From: Piscinibacter sp.
GTDB lineage: Bacteria > Pseudomonadota > Gammaproteobacteria > Burkholderiales > Burkholderiaceae_C
Direction of reading: 5' to 3'
Length of the DNA stretch: 64,000 nt
Assembly: GCA_017983795.1 (NCBI GenBank)
Contig: JAGOAS010000001.1
Coordinates: 186,001 to 250,000, forward strand
The notes below the pieces were generated by a model. It was not told the origin of the DNA and did not search any database. It saw only the letters and a list, made by a program, of their open reading frames with translations. Below, one piece after another: positions 45,150-54,227 of this stretch. A program made the translations under genes and the position numbers. The first letter of the stretch is position 1. The number at the start of each line of letters is the position of its first letter.

Positions 45150-45854
45150 TTACGCCTCGACACGCCGCAGATTGCGCGCCCCGGCGAAGAACTGGTGCGG
45201 CTCGCCGAGCAGCCACTTGGCGAGTTCGTCCAGCCGCGCCGAGCCGACCTCCAGCGCCGGGAATTCCAGCGTGATGGTTTCGAAGCCGTCGAGGTTCATG
45301 GCCTTGAAGTGCAGGCTGGTGCTCTCGGGCTCGGGCGTGACGGTCACGCCGAAGGCGAAGTCGACCGCCATCTCGTAGCGCATCTCCTGCAGCTTGTTGT
45401 TGTCCGGGTTGCGCACGGCCTGCGCATGCACCGGCGCGCCGGCCTGGCGCAGCTTCGCATCGATCTTCTCGATGTCGGGCAGGAAGTCCTTGGTGAAGGC
45501 GATTTTCTGGCCGTTGCGCAGCCGGCCATGCAGTGCGACGTACTCGAACATCTCGTGGCCGTGCAGTGCGACGTACTCGAACATCTCGTGGCCGTGCAGC
45601 TTGCGGCGGCGCGCGTCGACCTTCAGATCGACCATGGGCAGTTGCTCGAAGACCGTGCGGCGATCCAGCGCATAGCGTGTCTTCGAGACCGGCTTGAGCA
45701 CTTCGAGCTGGCGGATCAGCGTGTCGAAGTAGGTGAACACCGCCTTGCACACCGCATTGGTGATCAGCGCGTTGCGCTCGGCGGCGGCTTGATCGGTGTT
45801 CTGGCCGGACTTGATGGCGTCGGCCTGGCGCTTGAGGTCGTCGAGGAATCCCAC
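45150..45854 (-). CDS. Uncharacterised protein with an 11-residue tandem duplication
   Basis: The 234-residue soluble protein starts at GTG 45854 (MGFLDDLKRQADAIKS). I recognise it only as the kind of hypothetical protein seen in other Burkholderiales; no function is known. It ends with LDELAKWLLGEPHQFF and LRRVEA. Residues around 87-109 contain GHEMFEYVALH twice in a row, from a perfect 33-bp tandem repeat, where I would expect one copy. The duplication sits in what should be a beta-strand region, so it makes a bulge or a longer hairpin. It precedes the DUF3460 gene on the same strand. Confidence 0.72.
   Translation of the reverse strand: MGFLDDLKRQADAIKSGQNTDQAAAERNALITNAVCKAVFTYFDTLIRQLEVLKPVSKTRYALDRRTVFEQLPMVDLKVDARRRKLHGHEMFEYVALHGHEMFEYVALHGRLRNGQKIAFTKDFLPDIEKIDAKLRQAGAPVHAQAVRNPDNNKLQEMRYEMAVDFAFGVTVTPEPESTSLHFKAMNLDGFETITLEFPALEVGSARLDELAKWLLGEPHQFFAGARNLRRVEA
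45529..45594. repeat. Perfect 33-bp tandem duplication inside a gene
   Basis: Two identical 33-base units, 45529-45561 and 45562-45594, each starting TGCAGTGCGACGTACTCGAA. The length is a multiple of three, so the frame is kept and 11 residues are doubled. Zero differences between units suggest a very recent event (or an assembly artefact). Confidence 0.93.
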
Positions 45855-45950
45855 TTCTTGTTCGCGAGCCTGTTGACGCGGGCGAGGATATCGCAGCGCC
45901 GCGCGCGGCATTCGTCGATAACCGGGGATGTCTCTGCCAAGATCGCCGGG

Positions 45951-47420
45951 ATGACCGAGATCGAGCTGAAGTTCCAGGTACCGGCGGAGTCGCGCGCCGC
46001 CGTCGCGGCGGCCGTGGCCGGGCGCGGCGCCACGGCGCGCACGCTGCGGCTGCAGGCCGCCTACTTCGACAGCCCCGACGGCCGGCTGGCGGCGGCCGGC
46101 GTGGCGCTGCGCCTGCGCCGCGAGGGCGCGCGCTGGGTGCAGACGGCGAAGGCGGCCGGCGAGGATGCGATGACGCGCCTCGAGCACAACGTGCCGCGCC
46201 GCGAGCGCACGGCCGCGGTTCCGGAGCCCGAGCCCGCGCTGCATGCCGGCACGCCGGTGGGCGAGCGCCTGGCCGCGCTGCTGGGCGAGGGCGGCGAACT
46301 GGTGTGCCGCTACCGCACCGACATCCGTCGCACGCTGCGCAGCGTGCGGCGCCCGGGCGCGCTGCTGGAGCTGGCCTTCGACCAGGGCCGCATCGTCGCC
46401 GGCGATGCCTCGGCGCCGGTGTGCGAGCTCGAGATCGAGCTGCTGCGCGGCGACCCGGCCGCGCTGCTTGCCGCCGCGCGCGAGTGGGTGGCGCGCCACG
46501 GCCTCTGGCTCGACGTGCGCAGCAAGGCCGAGCGCGGCACGCTGCTCGCCGCCGGCACGCAGCGCGCGCGCGAGCGCAAGGCCGGCGCCGTGGTGCTGGA
46601 TGCGGCCATGAGCCTCGGCGCGGCGCGGCGTGCCGTGCTCGGCGAGTGCGTGCAGCAGGTCGTCGTCAACGCCAGCCAGATCGCCAGTGGCGACTTCGGC
46701 GACGAGCATGTGCACCAGCTGCGCGTCGGCCTGCGTCGCCTGCGCAGCGCGCTGGCGCTGTTCGCCGCCGACGCTGAAGACGATCCGCTCGACGCCGGCG
46801 CGGCGGCACTGTTTCGCGCGCTCGGCGCGGCGCGCGATCGCGTGGCCATCGCGCAGCCCTTGGGCGAGCAGATCGGCGCGGCGATGCGTGCGGCGGGCGT
46901 CGCGCTCGCGGTGCCCACCTGGCCTGCGGGCGCGGACGAGGATCCCGTGCAGGCCCTGCGATCGGCGGCCGCCCAGGCCTGGCTGCTGGCCGCCTTGCAG
47001 GCGAGCGCCGTCGTCGCGCCAGACGAGGCTGGCGCCGTAGAACCATTGAAAGCGCGCCTCGCCGCCTGGCATCGCCAGCTGCGCCGCAGCGCACGGCGCT
47101 TCGCCGAGCTGGACGAAGAAGCGCGCCATCGCCTGCGCAAGCGCGTCAAGCGGCTGCGCTATGCCCTGGAGTTCACGCGCGGCCTGTTCGAGGCGAAGAA
47201 GCTGGCGCGGCTCGTGAAGGCGCTCGCCGAACTGCAGACCCGGCTGGGCGCGCTCAACGATGCCGGCGTGGCGCTGCAGGCGCTGCGCACCGCGCCGGCC
47301 ACCGACCCGGCGGTGAGCTTCGTGCTCGGCTGGCTGACGGCGCGCTGCGCCGCGCTGGCCGACGAGTGCCGGCCCGCGCTCGAGCGCTTCGTCACGACCC
47401 GGCCGCCCTGGAAGCGCTGA
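45951..47420 (+). CDS. CYTH-CHAD domain protein (inorganic triphosphatase type)
   Basis: A 489-residue fusion. The N-terminal CYTH domain starts MTEIELKFQV with the ExExK motif (Glu3, Glu5, Lys7) that binds triphosphate and metals; related E. coli YgiF is a triphosphatase. From ~residue 230 a CHAD domain follows, with its conserved histidines and basic residues (VHQLRVGLRRLRSALALF and RHRLRKRVKRLRYALEF) that bind polyphosphate. It diverges from the unknown gene at 45854 and its end overlaps the convergent SulP gene by 29 bases. A role in polyphosphate handling is inferred from the domains. Confidence 0.9.
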   Translation: MTEIELKFQVPAESRAAVAAAVAGRGATARTLRLQAAYFDSPDGRLAAAGVALRLRREGARWVQTAKAAGEDAMTRLEHNVPRRERTAAVPEPEPALHAGTPVGERLAALLGEGGELVCRYRTDIRRTLRSVRRPGALLELAFDQGRIVAGDASAPVCELEIELLRGDPAALLAAAREWVARHGLWLDVRSKAERGTLLAAGTQRARERKAGAVVLDAAMSLGAARRAVLGECVQQVVVNASQIASGDFGDEHVHQLRVGLRRLRSALALFAADAEDDPLDAGAAALFRALGAARDRVAIAQPLGEQIGAAMRAAGVALAVPTWPAGADEDPVQALRSAAAQAWLLAALQASAVVAPDEAGAVEPLKARLAAWHRQLRRSARRFAELDEEARHRLRKRVKRLRYALEFTRGLFEAKKLARLVKALAELQTRLGALNDAGVALQALRTAPATDPAVSFVLGWLTARCAALADECRPALERFVTTRPPWKR

Positions 47421-49080
47421 GCGCTTCGGCCAGCGTGCCCGAGAAGGCGGCCTCGCCGACATGCGCGGCGAAGCCGGCGCGCTCCATCAGCGAGCGCGGC
47501 TGTTCGTTCACCGCGGCCAGCCGCAGCGTGATGCCGCGCTTGGCGAGCACGCGCCGCAGCTGCTCGAGCGCCTCCAGCCCCGAGGTGTCCATCGAGATCA
47601 GGCGGTGCAGGTCCAGCACCAGCGTGCGCGTGCCTTCGGGCAGCTGCGCCGGCAGCGCCTCGAGCTTGCCCACCGCGCCGAAGAAGAGCGCGCCGAACAG
47701 CTCGCGGATCTCCACGCCGGCGGGCACGCCTGCGGGCGCGTCGGCCGCGGCGGGCGGCTCGACGCGGAACAGCGTGCTCATGCGGTAGATGAAGAAGACG
47801 CAGGCCAGCATCAGGCCGACTTCCACCGCCACCGTGAGGTCGAACACCACGGTGAGGAAGAAGGTGCCGAGCATGATGGTGCGGTAGGGCACGCTGAAGT
47901 GGCGCAGGCGCGCGAACTCGCGCCACTCGCCCATGTTCCAGCTCACGAACAGCAGGATGCCGGCCAGCGCCGCCAGCGGCACGTTGGCCGCCAGCGGCGC
48001 GGCGGCCAGCACCACCACCAGCAGCGTCGCCGAGTGCACCATGCCCGCCACCGGGCTGGTGGCGCCGGAGCGCACGTTGGTGACGGTGCGCGCGATGGTG
48101 CCGGTGGCCGGGATGCCGCCGAAGGCCGGGGCCACCATGTTGGCCACGCCCTGCGCCATCAGCTCCTGGTTGGGGTCGTGGCGCGGCGCGTCGATCAGGT
48201 TGTCGGCCACGCGCGCGCACAGCAGCGATTCGATCGCGCCCAGCATGGCCAGCGTCAGCGTCGGAAAGACGAGCTGCTTGGCGCTCTCCCAGCTGAAGGG
48301 CGGCAGCTGCAGGTCGGGCAGGCTCTGCGGGATGCCGCCGAACTTGCTGCCGATGGTCTCCACCGGCAGGTGCAGCACGGCGGTGGCCAGCGTGGCCAGC
48401 ACCAGCACGACGATGGTGCCGGGCACGTGCGCCGCGAGGCGGTAGGCGCGATGCCGCCAGCCGATGTTGTCCAGCGGCATGGTGTAGGACTTGGGCCACA
48501 CCACCACCAGCGCCAGGCAGGCCAGCCCGATGGCCAGTGCGTAGGGGTTGAAGGTCGAGGCATGCTCGAGCAGCACGCCGATCTGCGTGAAGAAATCGGC
48601 CGGCAGCTTGGCGATCTTCAGGCCGAACAGGTCCTTCAGCTGCGACAGCCCGATCAGCACCGCGATGCCGTTGGTGAAGCCGATGATGATGGTCACCGGG
48701 ATGTAGCGCACCAGCGCGCCGAGGCGCAGCAGCCCCATCGCGAACAGCAGCACGCCCGACAGCGCAGTGGCGATCAGCAGGTTGGTCAGCCCGTAGCGCT
48801 GCACGATGCCGTAGACGATGACGATGAAGGCGCCCGCCGGGCCGCCGATCTGCACCTGCGAGCCGCCCAGCGCCGAGATGAGGAAGCCGGCGACGATCGC
48901 GGTGACGATGCCCTGCTCGGGCTTGACGCCGCTGGCGATGGCGAAGGCCATCGCCAGCGGCAGGGCGACCACGCCGACGGTCAGGCCGGCGGCGATGTCG
49001 GCGCGCAGCTGCGTGCCGCTGTAGCCGCGCACGGCGTCGAGCAGGCGCGGGCGGAAAGGGTGTAGTTGGGGCAGGGCCAT
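47392..49080 (-). CDS. SulP-family anion transporter with STAS domain
   Basis: A 562-residue transporter with about 12-14 membrane segments. The N-terminal SulP signature is ADIAAGLTVGVVALPLAMAFA, then GGSQVQIGGPAGAFIVIV and GGIPATGTIARTVTNVRSG. The C-terminal STAS domain (~450-555) has TLVLDLHRLISMDTSGLEAL. SulP proteins carry sulfate, bicarbonate or dicarboxylates; nothing here decides. The ATG follows a strong GGAGG, which can be paired in a leader hairpin. metG lies upstream on the same strand after 133 bases. Confidence 0.9.
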   Translation of the reverse strand: MALPQLHPFRPRLLDAVRGYSGTQLRADIAAGLTVGVVALPLAMAFAIASGVKPEQGIVTAIVAGFLISALGGSQVQIGGPAGAFIVIVYGIVQRYGLTNLLIATALSGVLLFAMGLLRLGALVRYIPVTIIIGFTNGIAVLIGLSQLKDLFGLKIAKLPADFFTQIGVLLEHASTFNPYALAIGLACLALVVVWPKSYTMPLDNIGWRHRAYRLAAHVPGTIVVLVLATLATAVLHLPVETIGSKFGGIPQSLPDLQLPPFSWESAKQLVFPTLTLAMLGAIESLLCARVADNLIDAPRHDPNQELMAQGVANMVAPAFGGIPATGTIARTVTNVRSGATSPVAGMVHSATLLVVVLAAAPLAANVPLAALAGILLFVSWNMGEWREFARLRHFSVPYRTIMLGTFFLTVVFDLTVAVEVGLMLACVFFIYRMSTLFRVEPPAAADAPAGVPAGVEIRELFGALFFGAVGKLEALPAQLPEGTRTLVLDLHRLISMDTSGLEALEQLRRVLAKRGITLRLAAVNEQPRSLMERAGFAAHVGEAAFSGTLAEALSASRAAGS

Positions 49081-49084
49081 GAAA

Positions 49085-49130
49085 CCTCCGGAAGCGATGT
49101 CGGGCGAAGCGAGGGCTTCGCCCGCGGAGG
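49085..49130 (-). promoter_or_regulatory. Leader hairpin that can mask the SulP ribosome site
   Basis: Read on the minus strand, CCTCCG (49125-49130) can pair with CGGAGG (49085-49090), and CGGAGG is the ribosome site 4 bases before the SulP ATG. Between them is a perfect 9-bp hairpin, GGGCGAAGC (minus strand, 49115-49123) with GCTTCGCCC (49102-49110). Such a fold could hold translation low until melted or displaced. Another inverted pair, GGCTCGC (49143-49149)/GCGAGCC (49187-49193), lies further up the metG-SulP gap and may end metG transcripts. Confidence 0.45.
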
Positions 49131-49213
49131 TCCGCAGTGGTGGGCTCGCGCCATGAACCGGCGCCGGCGCGTCGGTCCCTGGAGCAGCGAGCCTGCGTGC
49201 ATGGCGGCGTGGT

Positions 49214-51259
49214 TCAGCGCACGCGCAGGCCCGGCGTCGCGCCCGGCCAGGGTTCGAGCACGTAGAGCCCGGGGTGGGCCTTTTCGTCGGCGTGGCTGGC
49301 GGCCAGCACCATGCCTTCGCTGACGCCGAACTTCATCTTGCGCGGCGCCAGGTTGGCGACCATCACGGTGAACTTGCCGACCAGCTGTTCGGGCTGGTAG
49401 GCCGATTTGATGCCGCTGAACACGTTGCGCGTCCGCCCCTCGCCGACGTCGAGCGTCAGGCGCAGCAGCTTGTCGCTGCCCTCGACGTGTTCGCAGGCGA
49501 CGATCTTGGCGATGCGCAGGTCGATCTTGGCGAAGTCGTCGACCTTGATCTCGGCGGCGACGGGCTCTCCGCCCGGCGGCGGCAGCTCGATCTTGGGCGG
49601 CTCGAAGAGCTTGTCGAGCAGCAGCGGGTCGACGCGCTGCATCAGGTGCTTGTACTCGCCGATCGCGTGGCGGCCGAGCGCGCGCGAGGCATCGGCGAAG
49701 GTCATCGCCGGCACCTTGAGGAAACCCTCCACCTGCGCGGCCAGCGCCGGCAGCACCGGCTTGAGGTAGATCGTCAGCACGCGGAAGGCCTCGATGCAGA
49801 CCGTACAGACGTCGTGCAGCACCGCGTCCTGTCCTTGCTGCTTGGCCAGCTCCCAGGGCTTGTGGGTGTCGACGTATTCGTTGACGCGGTCGGCCAGCAG
49901 CATGATCTCGCGCAACGCCTTGCCGTATTCGCGCTCCTCGTAGAGGCGCTCGACCTCGCCGCGCTGCGCGCGCAGCGCGTCGAGCAGCGTGCGGCCCTCG
50001 ACGCCGATGTCGGCCGAGAGATGCCCGCCGAAGCGCTTGGCGAGGAAGCCGGCGGCGCGGCTGGCGATGTTGATGTACTTGCCGACCAGGTCGCTGTTGA
50101 CGCGGGCGACGAAGTCGTCGGGGTTGAAGTCGATGTCCTCGACCTTGGCGTTCAGCTTGGCGGCGATGTAGTAGCGCAGCCACTCGGCATTCATGCCCAG
50201 CTCGAGGTACTTGAGCGGCGAGATGCCGGTGCCGCGGCTCTTGCTCATCTTCTCGCCGCCGTTGACGGTGATGAAGCCGTGCACGAACACCTTGTCGGGC
50301 GTCTTGCGGCCGCTGAAGTGCAGCATCGCCGGCCAGAACAGGGTGTGGAAATAGGTGATGTCCTTGCCGATGAAGTGGATCTGCTCGAGCGTGGGGTCGG
50401 CCATCAGCGCGTCGTAATCACGGCCCGACTTGCCGCAGTAGTTCTTCAGCGAGGCGAGATAGCCCACCGGCGCGTCCAGCCAGACGTAGAAATACTTGTC
50501 CTCGGTGTCGGGGATGCGGATGCCGAAGTAGGGCGCGTCGCGGCTGATGTCCCAGTCCGACAGGCCGACGTGGCCCTCGTCGTCGGTGGCGAACCATTCG
50601 CGGATCTTGTTCAGCACCTCGCCCTGCAGGCGGCCGGGGTCGTGCGTCCACTGCTGCAGGAAATCGATGCAGCGCTGCGAGGAGAGCTGGAAGAAGTGGT
50701 GCTCGCTCGACTTCATCACCGGCGTCGCGCCGGTCAGCGTCGAGTAGGGGTTCTTCAGCTCGGTGGGCGCGTAGACCGCGCCGCAGACCTCGCAGCTGTC
50801 GCCGTACTGGTCTTTCGCGCCGCACTTCGGGCACTCGCCCTTGATGTAGCGATCGGGCAGGAACATGCCCTTGACCGGATCGTAGAACTGCTCGATGGCG
50901 CGCACCGCGATCAGGCCCTGGCGCCGCAGCGCGAGGTAGATGTCCTGCGCGAGCTGGTGGTTCTCGGCGCCGTCGGTGGAGTGCCAGTTGTCGAAGCCGA
51001 TGTGGAAGCCGTCCAGATACTGCTTGCGGCCGGCGGCGATCCGGGCGACGAACTCCTGCGGCGACAGGCCCGCCTTCTCGGCGGCGATCATGATCGGCGC
51101 GCCGTGCGCGTCGTCGGCGCAGACGAAGTGCACCTCGTTGCCCATCATGCGCTGGAAGCGCACCCAGATGTCGGCCTGGATGTACTCCATCATGTGCCCG
51201 ACGTGGAAGGGCGCGTTGGCGTAGGGCAGGGCGGTGGTGACGAAGAGCTTGCGGGTCAT
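49214..51259 (-). CDS. metG: Methionyl-tRNA synthetase
   Basis: The 681-residue class I synthetase charges tRNA-Met. The HIGH motif is HVGH (19-22) and KMSKS is at 337-341. The zinc knuckle is [18 protein letters not shown]. The C-terminal ~110 residues are the tRNA-binding domain that also dimerises the enzyme ([20 protein letters not shown]). The ATG at 51259 gives the usual [17 protein letters not shown] start; the frame is open 96 bases further but that part contains the REP arm. The first 11 codons plus two upstream bases recur exactly at 56050-56084. Confidence 0.97.
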   Translation of the reverse strand: MTRKLFVTTALPYANAPFHVGHMMEYIQADIWVRFQRMMGNEVHFVCADDAHGAPIMIAAEKAGLSPQEFVARIAAGRKQYLDGFHIGFDNWHSTDGAENHQLAQDIYLALRRQGLIAVRAIEQFYDPVKGMFLPDRYIKGECPKCGAKDQYGDSCEVCGAVYAPTELKNPYSTLTGATPVMKSSEHHFFQLSSQRCIDFLQQWTHDPGRLQGEVLNKIREWFATDDEGHVGLSDWDISRDAPYFGIRIPDTEDKYFYVWLDAPVGYLASLKNYCGKSGRDYDALMADPTLEQIHFIGKDITYFHTLFWPAMLHFSGRKTPDKVFVHGFITVNGGEKMSKSRGTGISPLKYLELGMNAEWLRYYIAAKLNAKVEDIDFNPDDFVARVNSDLVGKYINIASRAAGFLAKRFGGHLSADIGVEGRTLLDALRAQRGEVERLYEEREYGKALREIMLLADRVNEYVDTHKPWELAKQQGQDAVLHDVCTVCIEAFRVLTIYLKPVLPALAAQVEGFLKVPAMTFADASRALGRHAIGEYKHLMQRVDPLLLDKLFEPPKIELPPPGGEPVAAEIKVDDFAKIDLRIAKIVACEHVEGSDKLLRLTLDVGEGRTRNVFSGIKSAYQPEQLVGKFTVMVANLAPRKMKFGVSEGMVLAASHADEKAHPGLYVLEPWPGATPGLRVR

Positions 51260-51310
51260 GGTGTGATTATTCCAGCAGCGCCGACCCGTTCGCTGCCGAT
51301 CATCACACTC

Positions 51311-51384
51311 CCCGTTCGCCCTGAGCTTGGTCGAAGGGCCCGCAAGTAGCTCCACAGGGCTTCGACAAGCTCAGCCCGAACGGG
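51311..51384. repeat. REP-like palindrome upstream of metG
   Basis: CCCGTTCGCCCTGAGCTTGG on the left and AAGCTCAGCCCGAACGGG on the right, with the inner TCGAAGGGC/GGGCTTCGA, form an imperfect stem with an ~18-base loop. It is the same family as the copy inside xdhC. The 211-base gap between metG and the next gene holds nothing else that I can name. Confidence 0.88.
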
Positions 51385-51469
51385 ATCTTCCAGCCTGAAT
51401 GGGGTCGATGCGATTGAACGCGAAACCGTATCAGGCGCCGGGCGCCGTGCCCGGCGGCACTCGATCTTC

Positions 51470-51685
51470 CTACTCGTCGGTCAGCGAACCGGCCTTCGTC
51501 AGGTCGACCTGGGTGCGGCCGAGCGAGAACACCGGCTGCCTGAACGGCGGTACTTCGACCGCAGCGCATCCCAGTCCGGCGCGCGCTGCATCATCGAGGC
51601 GCTGTTTGGACGGACGTTCGATGCCGTGCTCGGCGTCCTGGAGCAGGCGCTGCACTTCGGCGTCGAGGGTGACGGTGGTGCGCAT
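51470..51685 (-). CDS. Orphan VapB-like antitoxin remnant
   Basis: The 71-residue product begins MRTTVTLDAEVQRLLQDAE, like the ribbon-helix-helix start of VapB/CopG antitoxins, and continues with a helix and PFRQPVF, resembling the toxin-binding tail. Internal parts look degraded, and no VapC (PIN) toxin gene follows: downstream on this strand there is only ~85 bases and the REP repeat. It may be a decayed toxin-antitoxin locus, inside the segment that seems to have been inserted between metG and mrp. Confidence 0.45.
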   Translation of the reverse strand: MRTTVTLDAEVQRLLQDAEHGIERPSKQRLDDAARAGLGCAAVEVPPFRQPVFSLGRTQVDLTKAGSLTDE

Positions 51686-51784
51686 GGCGGCAAGGCATCA
51701 GATGGGGGAGCATCCTGATGCCTTAGGCGGTGCCGGGGCGAAGGCGCCCGGCCCGCGATGCCGCCACTGCGCGTGCGAGCGGGC

Positions 51785-53452
51785 TCAGGGTCTGGCGATG
51801 GTGATGCCGAAGTCGCTCTGCGGCGCAACGGTGAAGTAGCTCGTGATGCCCGTGCCGGGCAGGGGCATTGCGACGATGCCACTGCAGGCGAGGGCCGCGC
51901 CGGCGGGCGTCGTGCAGCTGTTGGCGGCCCGTGAGCGCATGCCGGCTTGCGGATCGTCGACCTTGTAGCGGTCGACGCGGCTGGTGGATGTGCGCGTGTA
52001 CGTCCCGGCCGCGGCGTCCACGGCGGTGACGGTCGTCGATTGCTCGACGAGCGTCGGCGAGGAGCCGGATGACGTGAAGGAGACGTCCCAGTAGTTCGAC
52101 ACCGTGCCGGGGTCAGGCAAGGGCAGGGCCGCTTGTTTGGCGAGGATCATGAAGCCTCGGCCGCCGGAATACTTCATGAACATCGACAAACTCCCGTCAG
52201 CCGCCTTGTAGGCAAAGGCGCGCGAAGACGCTTCGGTTGCGCTTCCGCCGATGTCGAATCCGCCGTCCGCGTTCGCAGTGAACCCATCCCCGTTGTTGCC
52301 GATCGATCGCTCTTGGCACATACCCGCCGAATCGCAGCCCGTGAGCGCGGTCAACTTGCCTGCGCCATCGACGACCATGGTCGCGCGCCCAGCGGCGAAT
52401 GCGGTCGTGACGGTCTCGCGGTAGTACTTCATCACGTTCCAGGTGCCGGCCAGTTCGGCGAGCGGGATCGCCTGCAAGGGCACGAGGATGCCGCCCACGA
52501 ACGTGAGGCCGGCCTGCGGGCCCGAGGAGTCGGTGTCGCGCTTGATCGTGATGCCGGATGAGGAGACCAGGAACTTGCTGCTGCCTTGTGCGTCGACGGG
52601 CCCGCTGTAGGTGCAACTGCCGTCATCGGTCAGCATGGCGCTGTGATCGACGCCTGCGCCGTCGCGATAGCCCACGGTGAGCACCGCGGCGTCGATCGTC
52701 ACGAACGCGTAGCCGGGGGCGCTCGGATCGTTCTCGACCGGCGACAGCCAGGCGTAGCGGCCGGATCGCAGCCCGGCGCAGTTCGCTGCGGCGGGCTGCA
52801 GCATGGTCCCTACCGATGCCGAGGCGTCCCCTCCCGCCGCGAGCGCAGCGGCGACATCGGCCAGACTCGTCCGCGCGGCGGCCAGCGCGGCGTTCAAGGC
52901 ATCGAGCTTCTGGTCCAGCGCATTGCCGACGGCCAGCGCGTCCTTTAGCGGGTCGACGCCTGCGAGGTCGATGGTTCCTTGCAGCGCCGCGGCCACGTCG
53001 ACGATGGCGGCATCGAGTCTGCTGCGCGTGACCTTGGCCTGTGCCGCGGAGTCGAACGAGGCGACCAGATCGGCCGGCGTGCCGCCCGCGAGCCGGGCAA
53101 CCACCAGCTCGGTCAGCGGGCTGATATTGACGGTGACCGTGCCGGGGCCACTGCCCTCGATCACCGAATGCAGCGCGCTGCCGCCGGCCGGCTGGACCGT
53201 CAGGGCGCAGGGCAGGCTGCCCGCGGCGATCTCGACCGTGTAGCGGCCATCGGCGGCGCTGGTGGCCGAGCCGGTTCCGCTGGCGCACTTGACCTGGACG
53301 GGTGCGCCGGCGATGGCAGCTCCGGTAGCGGCCGTTCCCGTCAGCGTCAAGGATGGCGTGACCGGCGCACTGCCGCCGCCCCCGCCGCCGCAGGCGCTGA
53401 GCAGTGCCGCCATGACGCCGGCGGCAAGTTGCGATTGACGAAGGATGGACAT
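51785..53452 (-). CDS. Uncharacterised lipoprotein
   Basis: A 555-residue lipoprotein: signal peptide MSILRQSQLAAGVMAALLSAC with the lipobox LSAC (Cys21), then a run of six glycines. Residues ~35-110 look like a carboxypeptidase-regulatory beta domain (GAAIAGAPVQVKC, ADGRYTVEI). The rest is rich in Gly, Ser, Thr and Asp, with a few Cys that may form disulfides. It resembles surface lipoproteins scattered in Comamonadaceae-type genomes, but I do not know a function. It follows the two-component genes on the same strand after 154 bases and might be their target. Confidence 0.75.
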   Translation of the reverse strand: MSILRQSQLAAGVMAALLSACGGGGGGSAPVTPSLTLTGTAATGAAIAGAPVQVKCASGTGSATSAADGRYTVEIAAGSLPCALTVQPAGGSALHSVIEGSGPGTVTVNISPLTELVVARLAGGTPADLVASFDSAAQAKVTRSRLDAAIVDVAAALQGTIDLAGVDPLKDALAVGNALDQKLDALNAALAAARTSLADVAAALAAGGDASASVGTMLQPAAANCAGLRSGRYAWLSPVENDPSAPGYAFVTIDAAVLTVGYRDGAGVDHSAMLTDDGSCTYSGPVDAQGSSKFLVSSSGITIKRDTDSSGPQAGLTFVGGILVPLQAIPLAELAGTWNVMKYYRETVTTAFAAGRATMVVDGAGKLTALTGCDSAGMCQERSIGNNGDGFTANADGGFDIGGSATEASSRAFAYKAADGSLSMFMKYSGGRGFMILAKQAALPLPDPGTVSNYWDVSFTSSGSSPTLVEQSTTVTAVDAAAGTYTRTSTSRVDRYKVDDPQAGMRSRAANSCTTPAGAALACSGIVAMPLPGTGITSYFTVAPQSDFGITIARP

Positions 53453-53606
53453 GGGTGTTCTCCCTGAGCTGCCGCGCAGCCTATGGAACTGCTGAGGGGC
53501 CCTCCATCCGCAACGCCCGCAAGGCCGCTTCGGAAACTACGGAGAATCCGCGCCGAAGTCGGCCCCGGCGTGACGGAATGCGCTGGAGCGCGACGGGCGG
53601 CGCCGG

Positions 53607-54227
53607 CTACGTCGGGCGTGCTGCCGCTTCGATCGCCTGCGCGTACGGCGCGAGCTCGATCACATGCTGCACCTCGAGCTTGTCGAACAGGCCGGCCCGA
53701 TGCGATTCGACGGTGCGCACGCTGACGCCCCAGGCCTCGGCCAGCTCGCGATTGGTGCGGCCGCACGCAATGCCGCGCAGCACCTCGCGCTCGCGCTCGG
53801 TCAGCCGGGCCAGCCGCTCCTTGCGTGCCGCTTCGGCATGCGATGCAGCCTTGGCCGAGGCATCGCGGGCCAGCGCCCGTTCCACGGCGTCGATCAGCGA
53901 CTGTTCGTGGATGGGTTTTTGCAGCAGATCGACCGCGCCGAGCTTGAACGCCTGCACCGTGGTCGGCACGTCGGCATGGCCGGAGATGAAGATGATCGGC
54001 AGGCACACGCCGCGCGCCTGCAGTTGCCCGGCCAGGCCCAGGCCGCTGGTGCCGACCAGGCGGACGTCGACGACGACGCAGCCGTGTTGCGTGCCGTCGA
54101 TGGCGGCCAGCAGCGAGGCCGCGTCGGCGTGCAGGCTGACGCGGTAGCCGACGGTGTGCAGCAGCAGGCCCAGCGAATGGCGCACGGCGTCGTCGTCGTC
54201 GACGAGGTGGATCAGGACCTGGCTCAT
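53607..54227 (-). CDS. FixJ-family response regulator
   Basis: A 206-residue regulator: receiver with an Asp10-13 acidic run and the phosphorylated Asp54 (CVVVDVRLVGTSG), Lys in LLQKPIHE, then a LuxR-type domain (LTEREREVLRGIACGRTNRE, VSVRTVESHRAGLFDKL). It overlaps the kinase gene by 4 bases (ATGA at 54224-54227), so it is the cognate partner. Confidence 0.93.
   Translation of the reverse strand: MSQVLIHLVDDDDAVRHSLGLLLHTVGYRVSLHADAASLLAAIDGTQHGCVVVDVRLVGTSGLGLAGQLQARGVCLPIIFISGHADVPTTVQAFKLGAVDLLQKPIHEQSLIDAVERALARDASAKAASHAEAARKERLARLTEREREVLRGIACGRTNRELAEAWGVSVRTVESHRAGLFDKLEVQHVIELAPYAQAIEAAARPT

Noticed and set aside
47461-51349. Long plus-strand frames opposite the SulP gene and metG
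   Set aside because: Both are mirror frames of well-conserved genes and are extremely rich in His, Arg, Gly and Gln.
51470-51685. A complete VapBC toxin-antitoxin pair
   Set aside because: No PIN-domain frame follows on the minus strand before metG; only a REP-like repeat is present.
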